DNA from: an uncultured Bacteroidales bacterium
Lineage (GTDB): Bacteria; Bacteroidota; Bacteroidia; Bacteroidales; UBA932
Direction of reading: 5' to 3'
NCBI GenBank assembly: GCA_900316955.1
Contig: ONEX01000014.1
Span: 27,614 to 91,613 of the forward strand
DNA length: 64,000 nucleotides
Part shown: positions 43,135-52,629 of the stretch, piece after piece
Layout: every line of letters begins with the position of its first letter
How positions within the stretch are numbered: the first letter of the stretch is position 1
Position numbers and translations under genes: made by a program
Notes under the pieces: model-generated
What the model was told of the DNA's origin: nothing
Database searches by the model: none
What the model saw: only the letters and a program-made list of their open reading frames with translations

Positions 43135-44994
43135 TCAATAGATCAGGATTTCATCCGTGAACAGCCATTCCTTCGTCCGGAAGGCGTGGTAACGGATGTA
43201 GCGGGCGTCCTTGCCCACGGAGACGCCGAAAGGAACGTACTTCCCGTCCGGATTCTCGTTCAGGAGCTCGCCGGCCAGGGTGAAATGCTCCCCGTCCAGG
43301 GAATACTCCACCGTCACGCGGTTGGGCAGGAAGATCCAGGCGCCCGTATCCGCCAGGAAAGTCGCGGTGACATAGTGCACCGGCCGCACGCTTCCCAGGT
43401 CGACGGTCACGTCCACGTCGCTCTGGAAGCCCTGCCAGCGGCCGTCGCCGTAGGACCAGCCGCCCAGGTTGCCGTCCGTGAGGGTGGCGGCGCCGGCGGC
43501 GGGATAGTTCTTGTGCCAGGGATGGGCATAGGCGACCTTCGCCTTGCGGCCGAGATGGTTCTCCGCCTCCCGCGAGGCCAGCCGGTTGCCCACTTCCTCT
43601 TCGAGCTTGAATGTGTTGTAGCCGCGCTCGCGGAGCGCCGCGGCGTGCGCGATGGCCCGCTCGCGGAAATCGACCGCATCCTTCACGTCCACCGGGCTCC
43701 AGCCGATCTCCGCAATCGCGAACGCGCGCGGATACAGCATGTATTCCGTATGGGACGGCTGCGGGATAAGCTCGTGCCAGAGATTGCCCTGCACGCCCAG
43801 CAGATGCCCCAGGGAAGCCTCGGGAATGCCCGCGGCCGGGTCATAGACATAGATGCTGTCGATGGGCAGGTAGCCGCCCCAGCCTTCCGGTTCGCGGACC
43901 GGCGCGTCCTGGACCTTGTCCAGGTAGCAGCGGTTGCCCGGCGTCATCACGGCGTCGTGCCCCTGCCGGATGGCCTCGAGGCCGCCTTCGGTCCCCCGCC
44001 ACGACATGACCGTGGCGTTCGGGGACAGGCCGCCTTCCAGGATCTCGTCCCAGCCGATGAGGCGGCGCCCATGGGCGTTCAGGAACGCCTCGATGCGGCG
44101 GACGAGGTAGCTCTGGAGCTCCTCCACGCTGGTCAGGCCTTCTTCCTGCATCCGGCGCCGGCAGTCAGGGCAGTCGTGCCAGTCCCGCTTGCCCGCCTCG
44201 TCGCCGCCGATATGGATGTACTCCGAGGGGAACAGGTCCATGACCTCGGTGAGCACGTCCTCCAGCAGTTTGAAGGTCGCTTCCTTGCCCGGGCACAGGT
44301 CGGCCGAGGTGTCCTTGCAGCCCACACCGGGGACGGCGTACACCGTCTCGCGGGAATGGCCGGGCATCTCGATCTCGGGAACGACGGTCATGTGGCGCTC
44401 CGCGGCGTAGGCGACGATCTCCCGGACGTCGTCCTGGGAGAGGAAGCCGCCGTAGGAGCCTTCATATCTCTGGCCGGTCGTGTCCCACTGCCGCCAGGTG
44501 TCGCCCACCCGCCAGGCGGCCTTCGCCGTCAGCTCAGGGTGCGACTTGACCTCCAGCCGCCAGCCGGCGGCGTCGGTCAGGTGCAGATGGAGGACATTGA
44601 GCTTGACCTCCGAAAACGCGTCGATCTGCTTGAGGATGAAATCCTTGTTCCGGAAATGGCGGGAGATGTCCAGCATGATGCCGCGCCAGGCGAAGCGGGG
44701 ATAGTCGAGGATCACCCCGCAAGGGAGCGGTCGCTCCAGCTGCGCGAGGGTGGAGTTCGCGCGGAACACGCCTTCGGGCGTATTGGCCTCGATCCGGACC
44801 TGCTTGGGCGTGATGGTCAGCCGGTACGCCTCCTTGCGGGCGTACTCCGGCAGGAACGCGCTCCAACGGGTGAAGGAACGCTTGCCCACGACGACTTCCA
44901 CGTCCTTCGCGGTGGACGTGCCGTCAGCCCGCTCGAACGAAACTGGCGCCGGGAGAATCCCAAGCGCCACGATCAATGAGAGGAGAACCTTCAT
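43135..44994 (-). CDS. Beta-N-acetylhexosaminidase, GH20
   Basis: A 619-residue exported enzyme that removes terminal GlcNAc or GalNAc from glycans. After the signal peptide and GH20b-type domain (about 25-105), the barrel holds HLHLTDAAGWRLEVKSHPEL, the catalytic pair in HIGGDEAGKRDWH, and an IGWDEILEGGL motif. The last 130 residues form a discoidin-like (F5/8C) beta domain. Its ATG overlaps the DUF975 gene stop as TAATG. Host glycoprotein or peptidoglycan fragments are plausible substrates. Confidence 0.92.
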   Translation of the reverse strand: MKVLLSLIVALGILPAPVSFERADGTSTAKDVEVVVGKRSFTRWSAFLPEYARKEAYRLTITPKQVRIEANTPEGVFRANSTLAQLERPLPCGVILDYPRFAWRGIMLDISRHFRNKDFILKQIDAFSEVKLNVLHLHLTDAAGWRLEVKSHPELTAKAAWRVGDTWRQWDTTGQRYEGSYGGFLSQDDVREIVAYAAERHMTVVPEIEMPGHSRETVYAVPGVGCKDTSADLCPGKEATFKLLEDVLTEVMDLFPSEYIHIGGDEAGKRDWHDCPDCRRRMQEEGLTSVEELQSYLVRRIEAFLNAHGRRLIGWDEILEGGLSPNATVMSWRGTEGGLEAIRQGHDAVMTPGNRCYLDKVQDAPVREPEGWGGYLPIDSIYVYDPAAGIPEASLGHLLGVQGNLWHELIPQPSHTEYMLYPRAFAIAEIGWSPVDVKDAVDFRERAIAHAAALRERGYNTFKLEEEVGNRLASREAENHLGRKAKVAYAHPWHKNYPAAGAATLTDGNLGGWSYGDGRWQGFQSDVDVTVDLGSVRPVHYVTATFLADTGAWIFLPNRVTVEYSLDGEHFTLAGELLNENPDGKYVPFGVSVGKDARYIRYHAFRTKEWLFTDEILIY

Positions 44995-45701
44995 TAAACC
45001 AGGCCTCCGTTCACTTCATAGTCGGCCTTCACGTCCTCGTAGAAGGAAGCCTGCGCCGTCTGCATGTACGGAATGAGCCAGAAGGTGCCGATTCCGAGCG
45101 TGGGGATGCAAAGGATGCCCCAGCCGATGAAGCTCAGGTAGAGCCAGAACAGGTCGAACTTGTGGCCCTTCATCATCGCGCGGCTGTGGTCGATGGCCTC
45201 GTTCGCGGTAAGCTCCGGATGCTCTTCCAGGATGTACGGCGTCATCGCATAGGAGAAAGCCTTGATGATGCCCGGGATGACGAAAAGCAGGGACCACAGG
45301 AAAACGAACACGCTCATCAGGAACATGCCCCAGACCTTGTGCCAGTAGCCCTTCGTCGCAATCTTGTACATGTTCGTCGGAATCTCCCGGTCTCCCTGGA
45401 GCAACAACGCGCGGAATGCGTTGATGAAGCCCACCATGAGCGGGGCGATCAGGAAAATCGTGAGCAGGCCATACAGGCCCGCGTACCCGGTTACGGTGGA
45501 CATCTGGGAGACGAGGGCCTCGGCATCGATGGCGCCCCCGGCGGCGGTCATCGCAGCCTGGAACTTGAAGTTCTGGTACAGGTAGGGGCCCATGGCGATG
45601 TACACGATGGCCATGTAGATGACCGTGGCAAGCACGGCCTTGCCCCAGTTGCCCTTCAGGGCGGCCAGGGCGTCGTTCTTGTAGTCGGTATTCCGTTTCA
45701 T
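44994..45701 (-). CDS. DUF975 family membrane protein
   Basis: A 235-residue protein with about five to six membrane segments. It begins KNDALAALKGNWGKAVLATVIY and contains LFVIPGIIKAFSYAMTPYILEEHPELTANEAIDHSRAMMKG, a pattern typical of DUF975. The function is unknown to me. Coupled by overlap to the GH20 gene and 12 bases after the lipoprotein gene, it appears cotranscribed. Confidence 0.82.
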   Translation of the reverse strand: MKRNTDYKNDALAALKGNWGKAVLATVIYMAIVYIAMGPYLYQNFKFQAAMTAAGGAIDAEALVSQMSTVTGYAGLYGLLTIFLIAPLMVGFINAFRALLLQGDREIPTNMYKIATKGYWHKVWGMFLMSVFVFLWSLLFVIPGIIKAFSYAMTPYILEEHPELTANEAIDHSRAMMKGHKFDLFWLYLSFIGWGILCIPTLGIGTFWLIPYMQTAQASFYEDVKADYEVNGGLV

Positions 45702-45713
45702 AGTGCGGGGAGA

Positions 45714-46487
45714 TTATTGATAGAGTTCGTGATAGTGGTAGCCCATGTCATCCAGGCAGCAGTACAGCGGGAAGTCCGCGCGGCTGGAGGTGAGGTACAG
45801 GTCCAGGGCGTCGATACTGCCCAGGTCGGACAGGTCCACCTTCGTCCATTCCTTGAGGTAGCTGGTGCCGTCGATGAGCTTGATTTCCTTCGTTTCGCCC
45901 ACTTTGTTCTTCAGTGAGGCGGTGACGGTCAGGGTGAGGTGGTCACCGGCCTGGAAAGGCCCGTCCGCGAGGCCCACGCCGTGGACGGCGGCCTGCACGG
46001 CGGCCTGCACATTGTGGACATAGATGTTCTCCGGCGCGCAGGAGGAGAACTCGTTCGGAATCTGGATCCGGATGATATGCTCCGGCATCAGCACGTCGGT
46101 GGTGTCGTGGAAGACCGCATAGGCCCGCGACTTCTGGTTGCCCCCTTCCGCATCGAAGACGGCGAACCGGGAAGGCTTCCGGGACGCCGACGCATCGGCA
46201 TCCTTGCCGATGGCGAGGGCGATGCCGCCCAGGAATTCATCCCCATCGGCCACCTTGGCAAAATGATAGATCGGACCGATGGAAAGACTCGGGGCGTAGG
46301 CGACGGTATCCTTTCCGCCATCGAAGAAGGCGTCCAGGAAATCGTTCCACTCATACTCATAGTCAGGTTCGAAGCGGACGAGCAGATGGGAATCATACTC
46401 GTTCTTGTAATCCCCTTTCACAAAACACGAGGCCGCGAGGAAGGCCACGGCGCCCAAAAGGGCGCAACGCATCATTTTTCTTTTCAT
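45714..46487 (-). CDS. DUF4465-like lipoprotein
   Basis: A 257-residue protein with a lipoprotein signal (ending LAASC). The C-terminal half has the order seen in DUF4465 proteins: GDHLTLTVTASL, LKEWTKVDLSDLGSIDALDLYLTSS, and a closing YCCLDDMGYHY, suggesting a beta-sandwich. The role is unknown. The first gene of a run of lipoprotein, DUF975, GH20 and phosphatase genes, with the promoter box 4 bases before its ATG. Confidence 0.65.
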   Translation of the reverse strand: MKRKMMRCALLGAVAFLAASCFVKGDYKNEYDSHLLVRFEPDYEYEWNDFLDAFFDGGKDTVAYAPSLSIGPIYHFAKVADGDEFLGGIALAIGKDADASASRKPSRFAVFDAEGGNQKSRAYAVFHDTTDVLMPEHIIRIQIPNEFSSCAPENIYVHNVQAAVQAAVHGVGLADGPFQAGDHLTLTVTASLKNKVGETKEIKLIDGTSYLKEWTKVDLSDLGSIDALDLYLTSSRADFPLYCCLDDMGYHYHELYQ

Positions 46488-46491
46488 ACTA

Positions 46492-46519
46492 CAAAACTAC
46501 ATAATTTTTTGTAATTTTG
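46492..46519. promoter_or_regulatory. Divergent -7 boxes of the DUF4465-like and LemA operons
   Basis: TAGTTTTG on the minus strand (46492-46499) is 4 bases from the ATG at 46487. TAATTTTG on the plus strand (46512-46519) is 33 bases before the LemA ATG. The two boxes are 12 bases apart. Confidence 0.6.
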
Positions 46520-46552
46520 TTCGATAGACAAATCATTAAACCCATTAATACT

Positions 46553-47107
46553 ATGTCTGCTACACTCATTATCGTCCTGGTCATTGCGGCCCTCCTCGTC
46601 CTCTGGGGAATCAAGGTACAGAACCAGCTCGTCCGGAGCGACGAACTGTGCAACAACGCCCTCAAGCAGATCAACGTCCAGCAGGTCAGCCGCTACGACG
46701 CCCTCAAGGCCATCGTGAAGCTCACCCGCGAATACGCCTCCTACGAGAGCGAGACGCTCGAGAAGGTAATCGCCCAGCGCAAGATCACCGCCGCGGCGAA
46801 CCCGACCGTGGAGGACATCAACGCCAACGAAGCCGCCCTCCAGGCCATGAGCGCGAAACTCATCGCCATCGCCGAGCAGTATCCCGACCTCAAGGCGAAC
46901 CAGAACTACCAGCAGGCCATGGCGGATGTCAAGCAGTACGAAGAGAACGTGCGCCTGGCCCGCATGACCTTCAACGACACGGTCACCAAGTACAACAACC
47001 TGGTCCGCATGTTCCCGGGCTCCGTGGTCGCCAGCATCCTGGGCTTCCCCAAGCGCGACTACCTCGCCGACGAACCCGCCAAGAAGGACTATCCGGACAT
47101 CTTCTAA
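46553..47107 (+). CDS. LemA family protein
   Basis: A 184-residue protein with an N-terminal membrane anchor (about 3-20) and the long LemA coiled-coil: NALKQINVQQVSRYDALKAIVKL, ENVRLARMTFNDTVTKYNNLVRMFPGSVVA. LemA proteins often sit beside DUF2207 (TPM-like) proteins, as here, 3 bases apart. Exact role is unknown. The ATG at 46553 is the first with a proper anchor and fits the plus-strand promoter. Confidence 0.9.
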   Translation: MSATLIIVLVIAALLVLWGIKVQNQLVRSDELCNNALKQINVQQVSRYDALKAIVKLTREYASYESETLEKVIAQRKITAAANPTVEDINANEAALQAMSAKLIAIAEQYPDLKANQNYQQAMADVKQYEENVRLARMTFNDTVTKYNNLVRMFPGSVVASILGFPKRDYLADEPAKKDYPDIF

Positions 47108-47110
47108 GCG

Positions 47111-48775
47111 ATGAAGCGACTGCTCCTCACCGTGCTGGCGGCCCTCGCCGGCACTTGTGCCGTTTATGCGCAGTCTCTCCGCAGCATTGACATCCGGGCT
47201 GTCCTGAATCCGGACGGTTCCGCGAGGATTACCCAAGTCTATGACGCCACGGTCGTGGATGGGACGGAAATGTACATCCCCATCACCAACCTCGGCGAGA
47301 TGACGGTGGGAGACCTGACTGTCCGTGAAAACGGGCTGGCCTACCACAACGAAGGACGCCGCTGGGACACGGACCGCTCCCTTTCCGAAAAGGCGGGACG
47401 CTGCGGCATCATCGAGAAACGCAACGGGGTGGAACTGTGCTGGGGAAAGACCTCCTACGGGGATCACGTCTGGACGATCGAATACACGGTCACCGGCCTC
47501 GTACAGTCCTTCACCGACGCCGACGGCTTCAACTTCATGTTCGTGAATCCGGGCTTCGACGCCCCCGCGCAGCATGTGAAGGCGACCCTGGTCAACGGAA
47601 CCGGCGGCCCCCAATGGACCTATGACAACACCCGCGTCTGGGGCTTCGGCTCCTATGGCGACATCAACGTGATGGACGATGGAACCATCGTTTACGAGTC
47701 TTCCGAACCGTTCTCCTACGAATCGAAAGTCATCGAACTTGTCCGCTTCGAGAAAGGGCTCTTCCAGCCCGAAATCGAGCGCGACATGAGCTTCGACGAG
47801 CTCAAGGAAAACGCCCTGGACGGCAGTTCCTACGGAGAGGATGACAAGGCGGAAACCTTCTTCAAGTGGCTCATGGCCATCCTGGTCGGCGGCAGTCTCT
47901 TGGCCTCCCTCCGCGCGGCGGTCCTCCAGGCCCTGGGCTACAAGTACAAGAAGTCCATGTACGGCAAGACCAGGATCACGGAGTGGTTCCGCGAGGCGCC
48001 CATGGGCGGTAACCTGTTCGCTTCCAGCTATGTGCTGGACAACGGCTGGCGGTTCGCCGGCCCGGCCTCATCCAAGAACCTGATCGGCGCGCTCTTCCTG
48101 CGCTGGATCCTGGACGGAAAGGTGAAAGCCATGCCCGATCCGGACAAACCCAAGCGCGTGAACCTGGCGTTCACTCCGGGACTCACGTTCGACGACGACG
48201 TGGAAGGCGCCCTGTACAACATGGCCGTCGAGGCCAGCGGCGGGAACCTCCTGCTGGAGTCCGGCGAGTTCGAGAAATGGTCCGAGAAGCACTACAAGCA
48301 GTTCCTCGCCTGGCCCGACCGGGCGAAGGCCCGCGGCCGTAGCATCCTCCACGAGAAGAATCTCCTGCAGCACGGCTCCACCACCAACAAGGACGGCCAG
48401 GAACAGGCCTGCCGCGTGGTGGAATTCAAGAACTTCCTCAACGACTTCACCCTGTCCAAGGAGCGCGGCGCCGGGGAAGTGGGCCTGTGGAAGGACTACC
48501 TCGTGTTCGCCCAGCTCTACGGCATCGCCGACAAGGTGGCCGAGCAGTTCCAGAAGCTCTATCCGAAGGAGTTCGAGGAACTTTCCCGGTCCGTGGGCAT
48601 GGACCCGACCGCGATGCAGCGCACGATCCGGATGAACAACATGACCACCACCTCCGCGATGAACCGCGCCACGAGCAAGTACCAGGCCGGCAGCATCCGG
48701 GGCACCGGCGGCCACACCTCCTTCGGCGGAGGCGGCGGCTTCTCCGGCGGCGGCTTCGGCGGCGGCGGCCGATAG
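47111..48775 (+). CDS. DUF2207 membrane protein
   Basis: A 554-residue exported membrane protein with a signal peptide ending VYAQ, a DUF2207 beta domain (about 22-220, with IDIRAVLNPDGSARITQVYDATVVDG), one or more central membrane segments (around 255-280), a cytosolic region, and a very Gly-rich tail (GGGGGFSGGGFGGGG). It pairs with LemA, a widespread arrangement of unknown cell-envelope function. It ends 15 bases from the convergent sstT gene. Confidence 0.85.
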   Translation: MKRLLLTVLAALAGTCAVYAQSLRSIDIRAVLNPDGSARITQVYDATVVDGTEMYIPITNLGEMTVGDLTVRENGLAYHNEGRRWDTDRSLSEKAGRCGIIEKRNGVELCWGKTSYGDHVWTIEYTVTGLVQSFTDADGFNFMFVNPGFDAPAQHVKATLVNGTGGPQWTYDNTRVWGFGSYGDINVMDDGTIVYESSEPFSYESKVIELVRFEKGLFQPEIERDMSFDELKENALDGSSYGEDDKAETFFKWLMAILVGGSLLASLRAAVLQALGYKYKKSMYGKTRITEWFREAPMGGNLFASSYVLDNGWRFAGPASSKNLIGALFLRWILDGKVKAMPDPDKPKRVNLAFTPGLTFDDDVEGALYNMAVEASGGNLLLESGEFEKWSEKHYKQFLAWPDRAKARGRSILHEKNLLQHGSTTNKDGQEQACRVVEFKNFLNDFTLSKERGAGEVGLWKDYLVFAQLYGIADKVAEQFQKLYPKEFEELSRSVGMDPTAMQRTIRMNNMTTTSAMNRATSKYQAGSIRGTGGHTSFGGGGGFSGGGFGGGGR

Positions 48776-48790
48776 ACGGCGCTAATCTTA

Positions 48791-50032
48791 TTAGGACCGG
48801 CGGGAAAGCGAGGCTTCGTTTTTCCGCCGGTCGTGGTATTCGGCGACGGCGGTGAAGAAAACGTCGGAGGAGGAGTTGAGGGCGGTTTCGACGGAGTCCT
48901 GGACGACGCCGATGATGAAGCCGACGGCGACGGCCTGCATGGCGATGTCGTTGCCGATACCGAAGAAGGAGCAGGCCATCGGGACGAGGAGGAGGGAGCC
49001 GCCGGCCACCCCGGAGGCGCCGCAGGCGCCGAGGGTGGCGATCAGCGACAGGAAGAGCGCCGAGGCGAAGCTCACCTCCACGCCGACCGTGTTCGCCACG
49101 GCCAGCGAGAGGACCGTGATGGTCACGGCGGCGCCGTTCATGTTCACGGTCGATCCCAGCGGGATGCTCACGCTGTAGAACTCCTCATCCAGGCCTAGAC
49201 GCTTGCAAAGGTCCATGTTGATGGGGATGTTCGCGGCGGAGGAACGCGTGAAGAACGCGTTCAGGCCGCTCGTGCGCAGACACTGCCAGTACAGCGGATA
49301 CGGGTTCTTCCGGATATGCAGCCAGGCGATGAAGGGATTCACGAGGAAGGCGGTGCAGCACATGCAGCCCACCAGCAGGAGGAGCAGTTTCCCGTAGTCC
49401 CGGAAGATCTCCAGGCCGCTCTCGGAGACCGAGGAGAAGACGAGGCCCAGGATGCCGAAGGGCGCGAACTGGATGACCCAGCGGACGATCTGCGAGACGA
49501 CGTCGGCCAGGTCGCTGAAGACCTCGATGGTCCGCTCCGAAGCCAGCAGCTTCAGGGCAAAGCCCAGGATGATGGCCCAGAACAGGATGCCGATGTAATT
49601 GGCCTGCGCGAGCGCCTGGACGGGGTTCATCACCATGTTGGTGAGGAGGGTCAGGAATACGTCGGACAGGCCGCCGGGCGCGCTGCCGCCGCCCTCGGCC
49701 CCCTGGAGCTTGATCGTCACCGGGAACAGGAAGCTCGCCACCACCGCGAACACGGCGGCGCAGAGCGTGGACACCAGGTACAGCGTGATGACGGTCCGGA
49801 ACCGGGCCCCCAGGCCGCCCTTCGCCTTGGCGATGGACGAGGCCACCAGCAGGGCGACCAGCACCGGCGCGATGGCCTTCAACGCGCTCACGAACACCTG
49901 CCCCAGGATCCCGACCGCCGTCCACTTCGGACAAACCAGGCCCAGCACAGCGCCGATGACGAGGCCGATCACGATCCGCAGCACCAGCGAGGTGTCGGAC
50001 CACTTCTTCAGGAGGGAAGAAAACTTGCTCAT
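48791..50032 (-). CDS. sstT: Serine/threonine:Na+ symporter
   Basis: A 413-residue dicarboxylate/amino acid:cation symporter-type transporter matching SstT in pattern and length: SDTSLVLRIVIGLVIGAVLG, NPFIAWLHIRKNPYPLYWQCLRTSGLNAFFTRSSAANIP, and VSIPLGSTVNMNGAAVTI. It takes up Ser and Thr with Na+. The ATG 50032 (MSKFSSLLKKW) is used; a TACCTTG box, one T short of consensus, ends about 6 bases before it. The gene is divergent from the GH51 gene. Confidence 0.9.
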   Translation of the reverse strand: MSKFSSLLKKWSDTSLVLRIVIGLVIGAVLGLVCPKWTAVGILGQVFVSALKAIAPVLVALLVASSIAKAKGGLGARFRTVITLYLVSTLCAAVFAVVASFLFPVTIKLQGAEGGGSAPGGLSDVFLTLLTNMVMNPVQALAQANYIGILFWAIILGFALKLLASERTIEVFSDLADVVSQIVRWVIQFAPFGILGLVFSSVSESGLEIFRDYGKLLLLLVGCMCCTAFLVNPFIAWLHIRKNPYPLYWQCLRTSGLNAFFTRSSAANIPINMDLCKRLGLDEEFYSVSIPLGSTVNMNGAAVTITVLSLAVANTVGVEVSFASALFLSLIATLGACGASGVAGGSLLLVPMACSFFGIGNDIAMQAVAVGFIIGVVQDSVETALNSSSDVFFTAVAEYHDRRKNEASLSRRS

Positions 50033-50076
50033 ACGTTGCAAGGTACGAAAAAAGGCACGGAATGGCAAGAATTTGC

Positions 50077-50084
50077 TATATTTG
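50077..50084 (+). promoter_or_regulatory. -7 promoter box of the GH51-GH31 operon
   Basis: TATATTTG, exact TAnnTTTG, 19 bases before the ATG at 50104. No clear -33 TTTG. Confidence 0.6.
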
Positions 50085-50103
50085 TGAAAAGTACTAAAAC
50101 GGT

Positions 50104-52629
50104 ATGAAACGTTTTCTATCCTTCGTTACGGCGCTCCTCGTGAGCGGGATGGCCTGGGGACAGGTGTCCATCCAAGTGAAGTCCGGGAAGCCGGCCGGGA
50201 ACATCGACCCGATGCTGTACGGACAGCTCTTCGAGCACATCTATTTCTCCGCGAACAACGGTGTGTGGCAGGAACTCATCTACGAACGGTCGTTCGAGCC
50301 GGAGCACTATCCGGGAATCCCGCCGCGGGACGGATATTTCGACGGATGGTTCGCCGCCGACGACGCGGTGCTGCATTCCCCGACGCGCTACGAGCAGCCG
50401 ATCCGCCTGGCCGCCCTGGACACGGACAGCTACGACGTGGAGATGGACGTGAAGTGGCGGGCGTACCTCCTGCCCGGCCGGCGCTGGAGCGGCGGCCTGC
50501 TGGACCTTCGCTTCGCCTTCAAGGACCTGGCGGACGGGTCGGATTCCTACTACCTGCGGCTCTATGACCCGGCCTACGAAGGACAGCGGTTCACCCTGGC
50601 GCAGACCCAGGCGCAGATCGAGGCGGACAATCAGGCGAAGGCGATGGCCAAGGCGCAGAAGGCCGTGGACGGCGCCCAGTTCGCCCTGGCGGTCAAGCAG
50701 GAGAAGGAGGTCGCCTTCGGCCCCCGGACCCGGAAGGTCGTCACGCTGGAGCCGCTGGCCGCGAAGGCGGCGCAGCCCGCCCAGCTGGACCAGGACGCCT
50801 GGCACCATCTGAAGATCAGCTGCCGCGGGCAGCGCGTGCAGGTCTGGTGGGACGGCAAGCAGGTGCTTTCCTGCACGGTTCCCGACAGCCGTCCGCAGAA
50901 CACCCTCACCCTGTGGGAAAACTATACGGAAGCCCTGTACCGCAACATCCGCGTGACTTCCGCCAAGGGGAAGAAGGTCCTGTTCGAAGGGATGCCGGAG
51001 GATGTCAAGATTCCGGACGTGGCTCCGCAGTGGAAGGCCTTCGGCCAGGGCAAGTACCGCCTCCTCAAGGGCGATGCCGTCAATATGGACTACGCGCAGG
51101 AAATCACCGCCGGGGCGACCGCGGCGGGCGTCGCCCAGGGACCGCAGAACGTGGTTCCCGGGGAGACGTTCGTGGGCTCGGTCTATGCCAAGGGCGACGC
51201 CCGGCTCTCCGTCGCGCTGGTCCGGGACGGGCGCATCCTGCGCGAGCAGGCGCTCGGCGTCCCGGGCCCGGCGTGGAAGAAGTTCGAGATCTCCCTGCCG
51301 GCGGGCGAGCTGTCCGGCGACGCCGACTTCGCCATCCTGGCGACGGGCGGCACGGTGCTCGTGGACCAGGTGACTCTATCCACGGCCACCGGGCAGGCGA
51401 ACGGCGGTTTCCGGCCGGACATCCTGCAGGCCGTGAAGGACCTGCACCCGACCTGCCTGCGGTGGCCGGGCGGCGGCTACGTGGCCCAGTACTACTGGCA
51501 GTGGGGCATCGGCCCGCAGGAGCAGCGCTACCGCTGGCCGCACTGGATGTGGATGGACTATGACCAGAACTGCTTCGGCACGGACGAGTTCATCAAGTTC
51601 TGCCGGGAAGTGAACACGGAGCCGGTCATCGTGGTTTCCGTCCATTTCGAGCGCCCGGCCGAGGAGTACGACTCCATCCTGGCCGACGCCGTGAACTGGG
51701 TGCGCTACTGCAACGCCCCCGCCACGGACGAATGGGGCGCCAAGCGCGCCGCCAACGGCCACCCGGAGCCCTACAACGTGAAATACTGGGAGATCGACAA
51801 CGAGATGTGGGAGATGGGCATCGACCGCTACGAGAAATGCGTCCGGGACTTCTCGACGGCGATGCGGAAGGTGGATCCGTCCATCAAGATCATCGCCTGC
51901 GGCGGCTTCCGCGAGGACGAGGAATTCCTCCAGCGGTCCGCCAACTACTTCGACTACCTGAGCCTCCACCACTACGAGCAGGCCGGCGGCTACGCCACCG
52001 GGCCCAAGCGTCTCGGCGAGCAGTACGACCGCTACGCGAAGATGATCGCCGCCTGCCCGAACCCGAACGTGAAGCTGTTCATCTCCGAATGGAACCTGAA
52101 CAGCACCGACTGGCGGACCGGCCTGTTCGCCGGCGGCTTCCTGAACACGTGCGAGGCCCGCGACGTCGTCGCGATGGGCGCCGCCGCCCTGTTCATCCGC
52201 CGCACCGATGCTCCGGACTGGAACAACGCCTTCATCAACTTCGACTACAAGGGCCTGTTCGTCGCGCCCAACTACCTCGTGACTCAGCTCTGGTACCGGC
52301 ACTTCTCCCGGTATCTGCTTGAGTACGAGGGCGATACCGGCGACTTGAGCATCGTCACCACCTTGTCGGAGAATGGACGCGAGCTCATCGTGAAGGTGGT
52401 GAACCCCACCGACAAAGCCTGCGAACTGACCGTCAAGAGCGACTGGGTGCGCCTGGCCGACGCCGCCTACGAATACTACGCCCCCGGCTCGCTGGACGCC
52501 GCCAACCGCATGAACAACAAGGAGGCCATCCAGCTCCGGCACGGCACGCCGGAGGCCGTCGGCAACGCCGCCTTCCTGACCATTCCGGCGCTCTCCGCCG
52601 GCGTCATCACCCTGACTAGAGCCTTATGA
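50104..52629 (+). CDS. Alpha-L-arabinofuranosidase, GH51, with extra binding domain
   Basis: An 841-residue exported enzyme that releases arabinofuranose from arabinoxylan or arabinan. After a signal peptide (ending AWGQ) comes the FGQLFEHIYFSAN-type start of GH51 domains, then an inserted lectin-like region (about 105-300) holding a Lys/Gln/Ala-rich helical stretch (AQIEADNQAKAMAKAQ), then a CBM4/9-like domain (about 305-440) and the barrel. The acid/base is in WEIDNEMW and the nucleophile in ISEWNL. Its TGA overlaps the ATG of the GH31 gene, so both act on the same glycan. Confidence 0.88.
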   Translation: MKRFLSFVTALLVSGMAWGQVSIQVKSGKPAGNIDPMLYGQLFEHIYFSANNGVWQELIYERSFEPEHYPGIPPRDGYFDGWFAADDAVLHSPTRYEQPIRLAALDTDSYDVEMDVKWRAYLLPGRRWSGGLLDLRFAFKDLADGSDSYYLRLYDPAYEGQRFTLAQTQAQIEADNQAKAMAKAQKAVDGAQFALAVKQEKEVAFGPRTRKVVTLEPLAAKAAQPAQLDQDAWHHLKISCRGQRVQVWWDGKQVLSCTVPDSRPQNTLTLWENYTEALYRNIRVTSAKGKKVLFEGMPEDVKIPDVAPQWKAFGQGKYRLLKGDAVNMDYAQEITAGATAAGVAQGPQNVVPGETFVGSVYAKGDARLSVALVRDGRILREQALGVPGPAWKKFEISLPAGELSGDADFAILATGGTVLVDQVTLSTATGQANGGFRPDILQAVKDLHPTCLRWPGGGYVAQYYWQWGIGPQEQRYRWPHWMWMDYDQNCFGTDEFIKFCREVNTEPVIVVSVHFERPAEEYDSILADAVNWVRYCNAPATDEWGAKRAANGHPEPYNVKYWEIDNEMWEMGIDRYEKCVRDFSTAMRKVDPSIKIIACGGFREDEEFLQRSANYFDYLSLHHYEQAGGYATGPKRLGEQYDRYAKMIAACPNPNVKLFISEWNLNSTDWRTGLFAGGFLNTCEARDVVAMGAAALFIRRTDAPDWNNAFINFDYKGLFVAPNYLVTQLWYRHFSRYLLEYEGDTGDLSIVTTLSENGRELIVKVVNPTDKACELTVKSDWVRLADAAYEYYAPGSLDAANRMNNKEAIQLRHGTPEAVGNAAFLTIPALSAGVITLTRAL

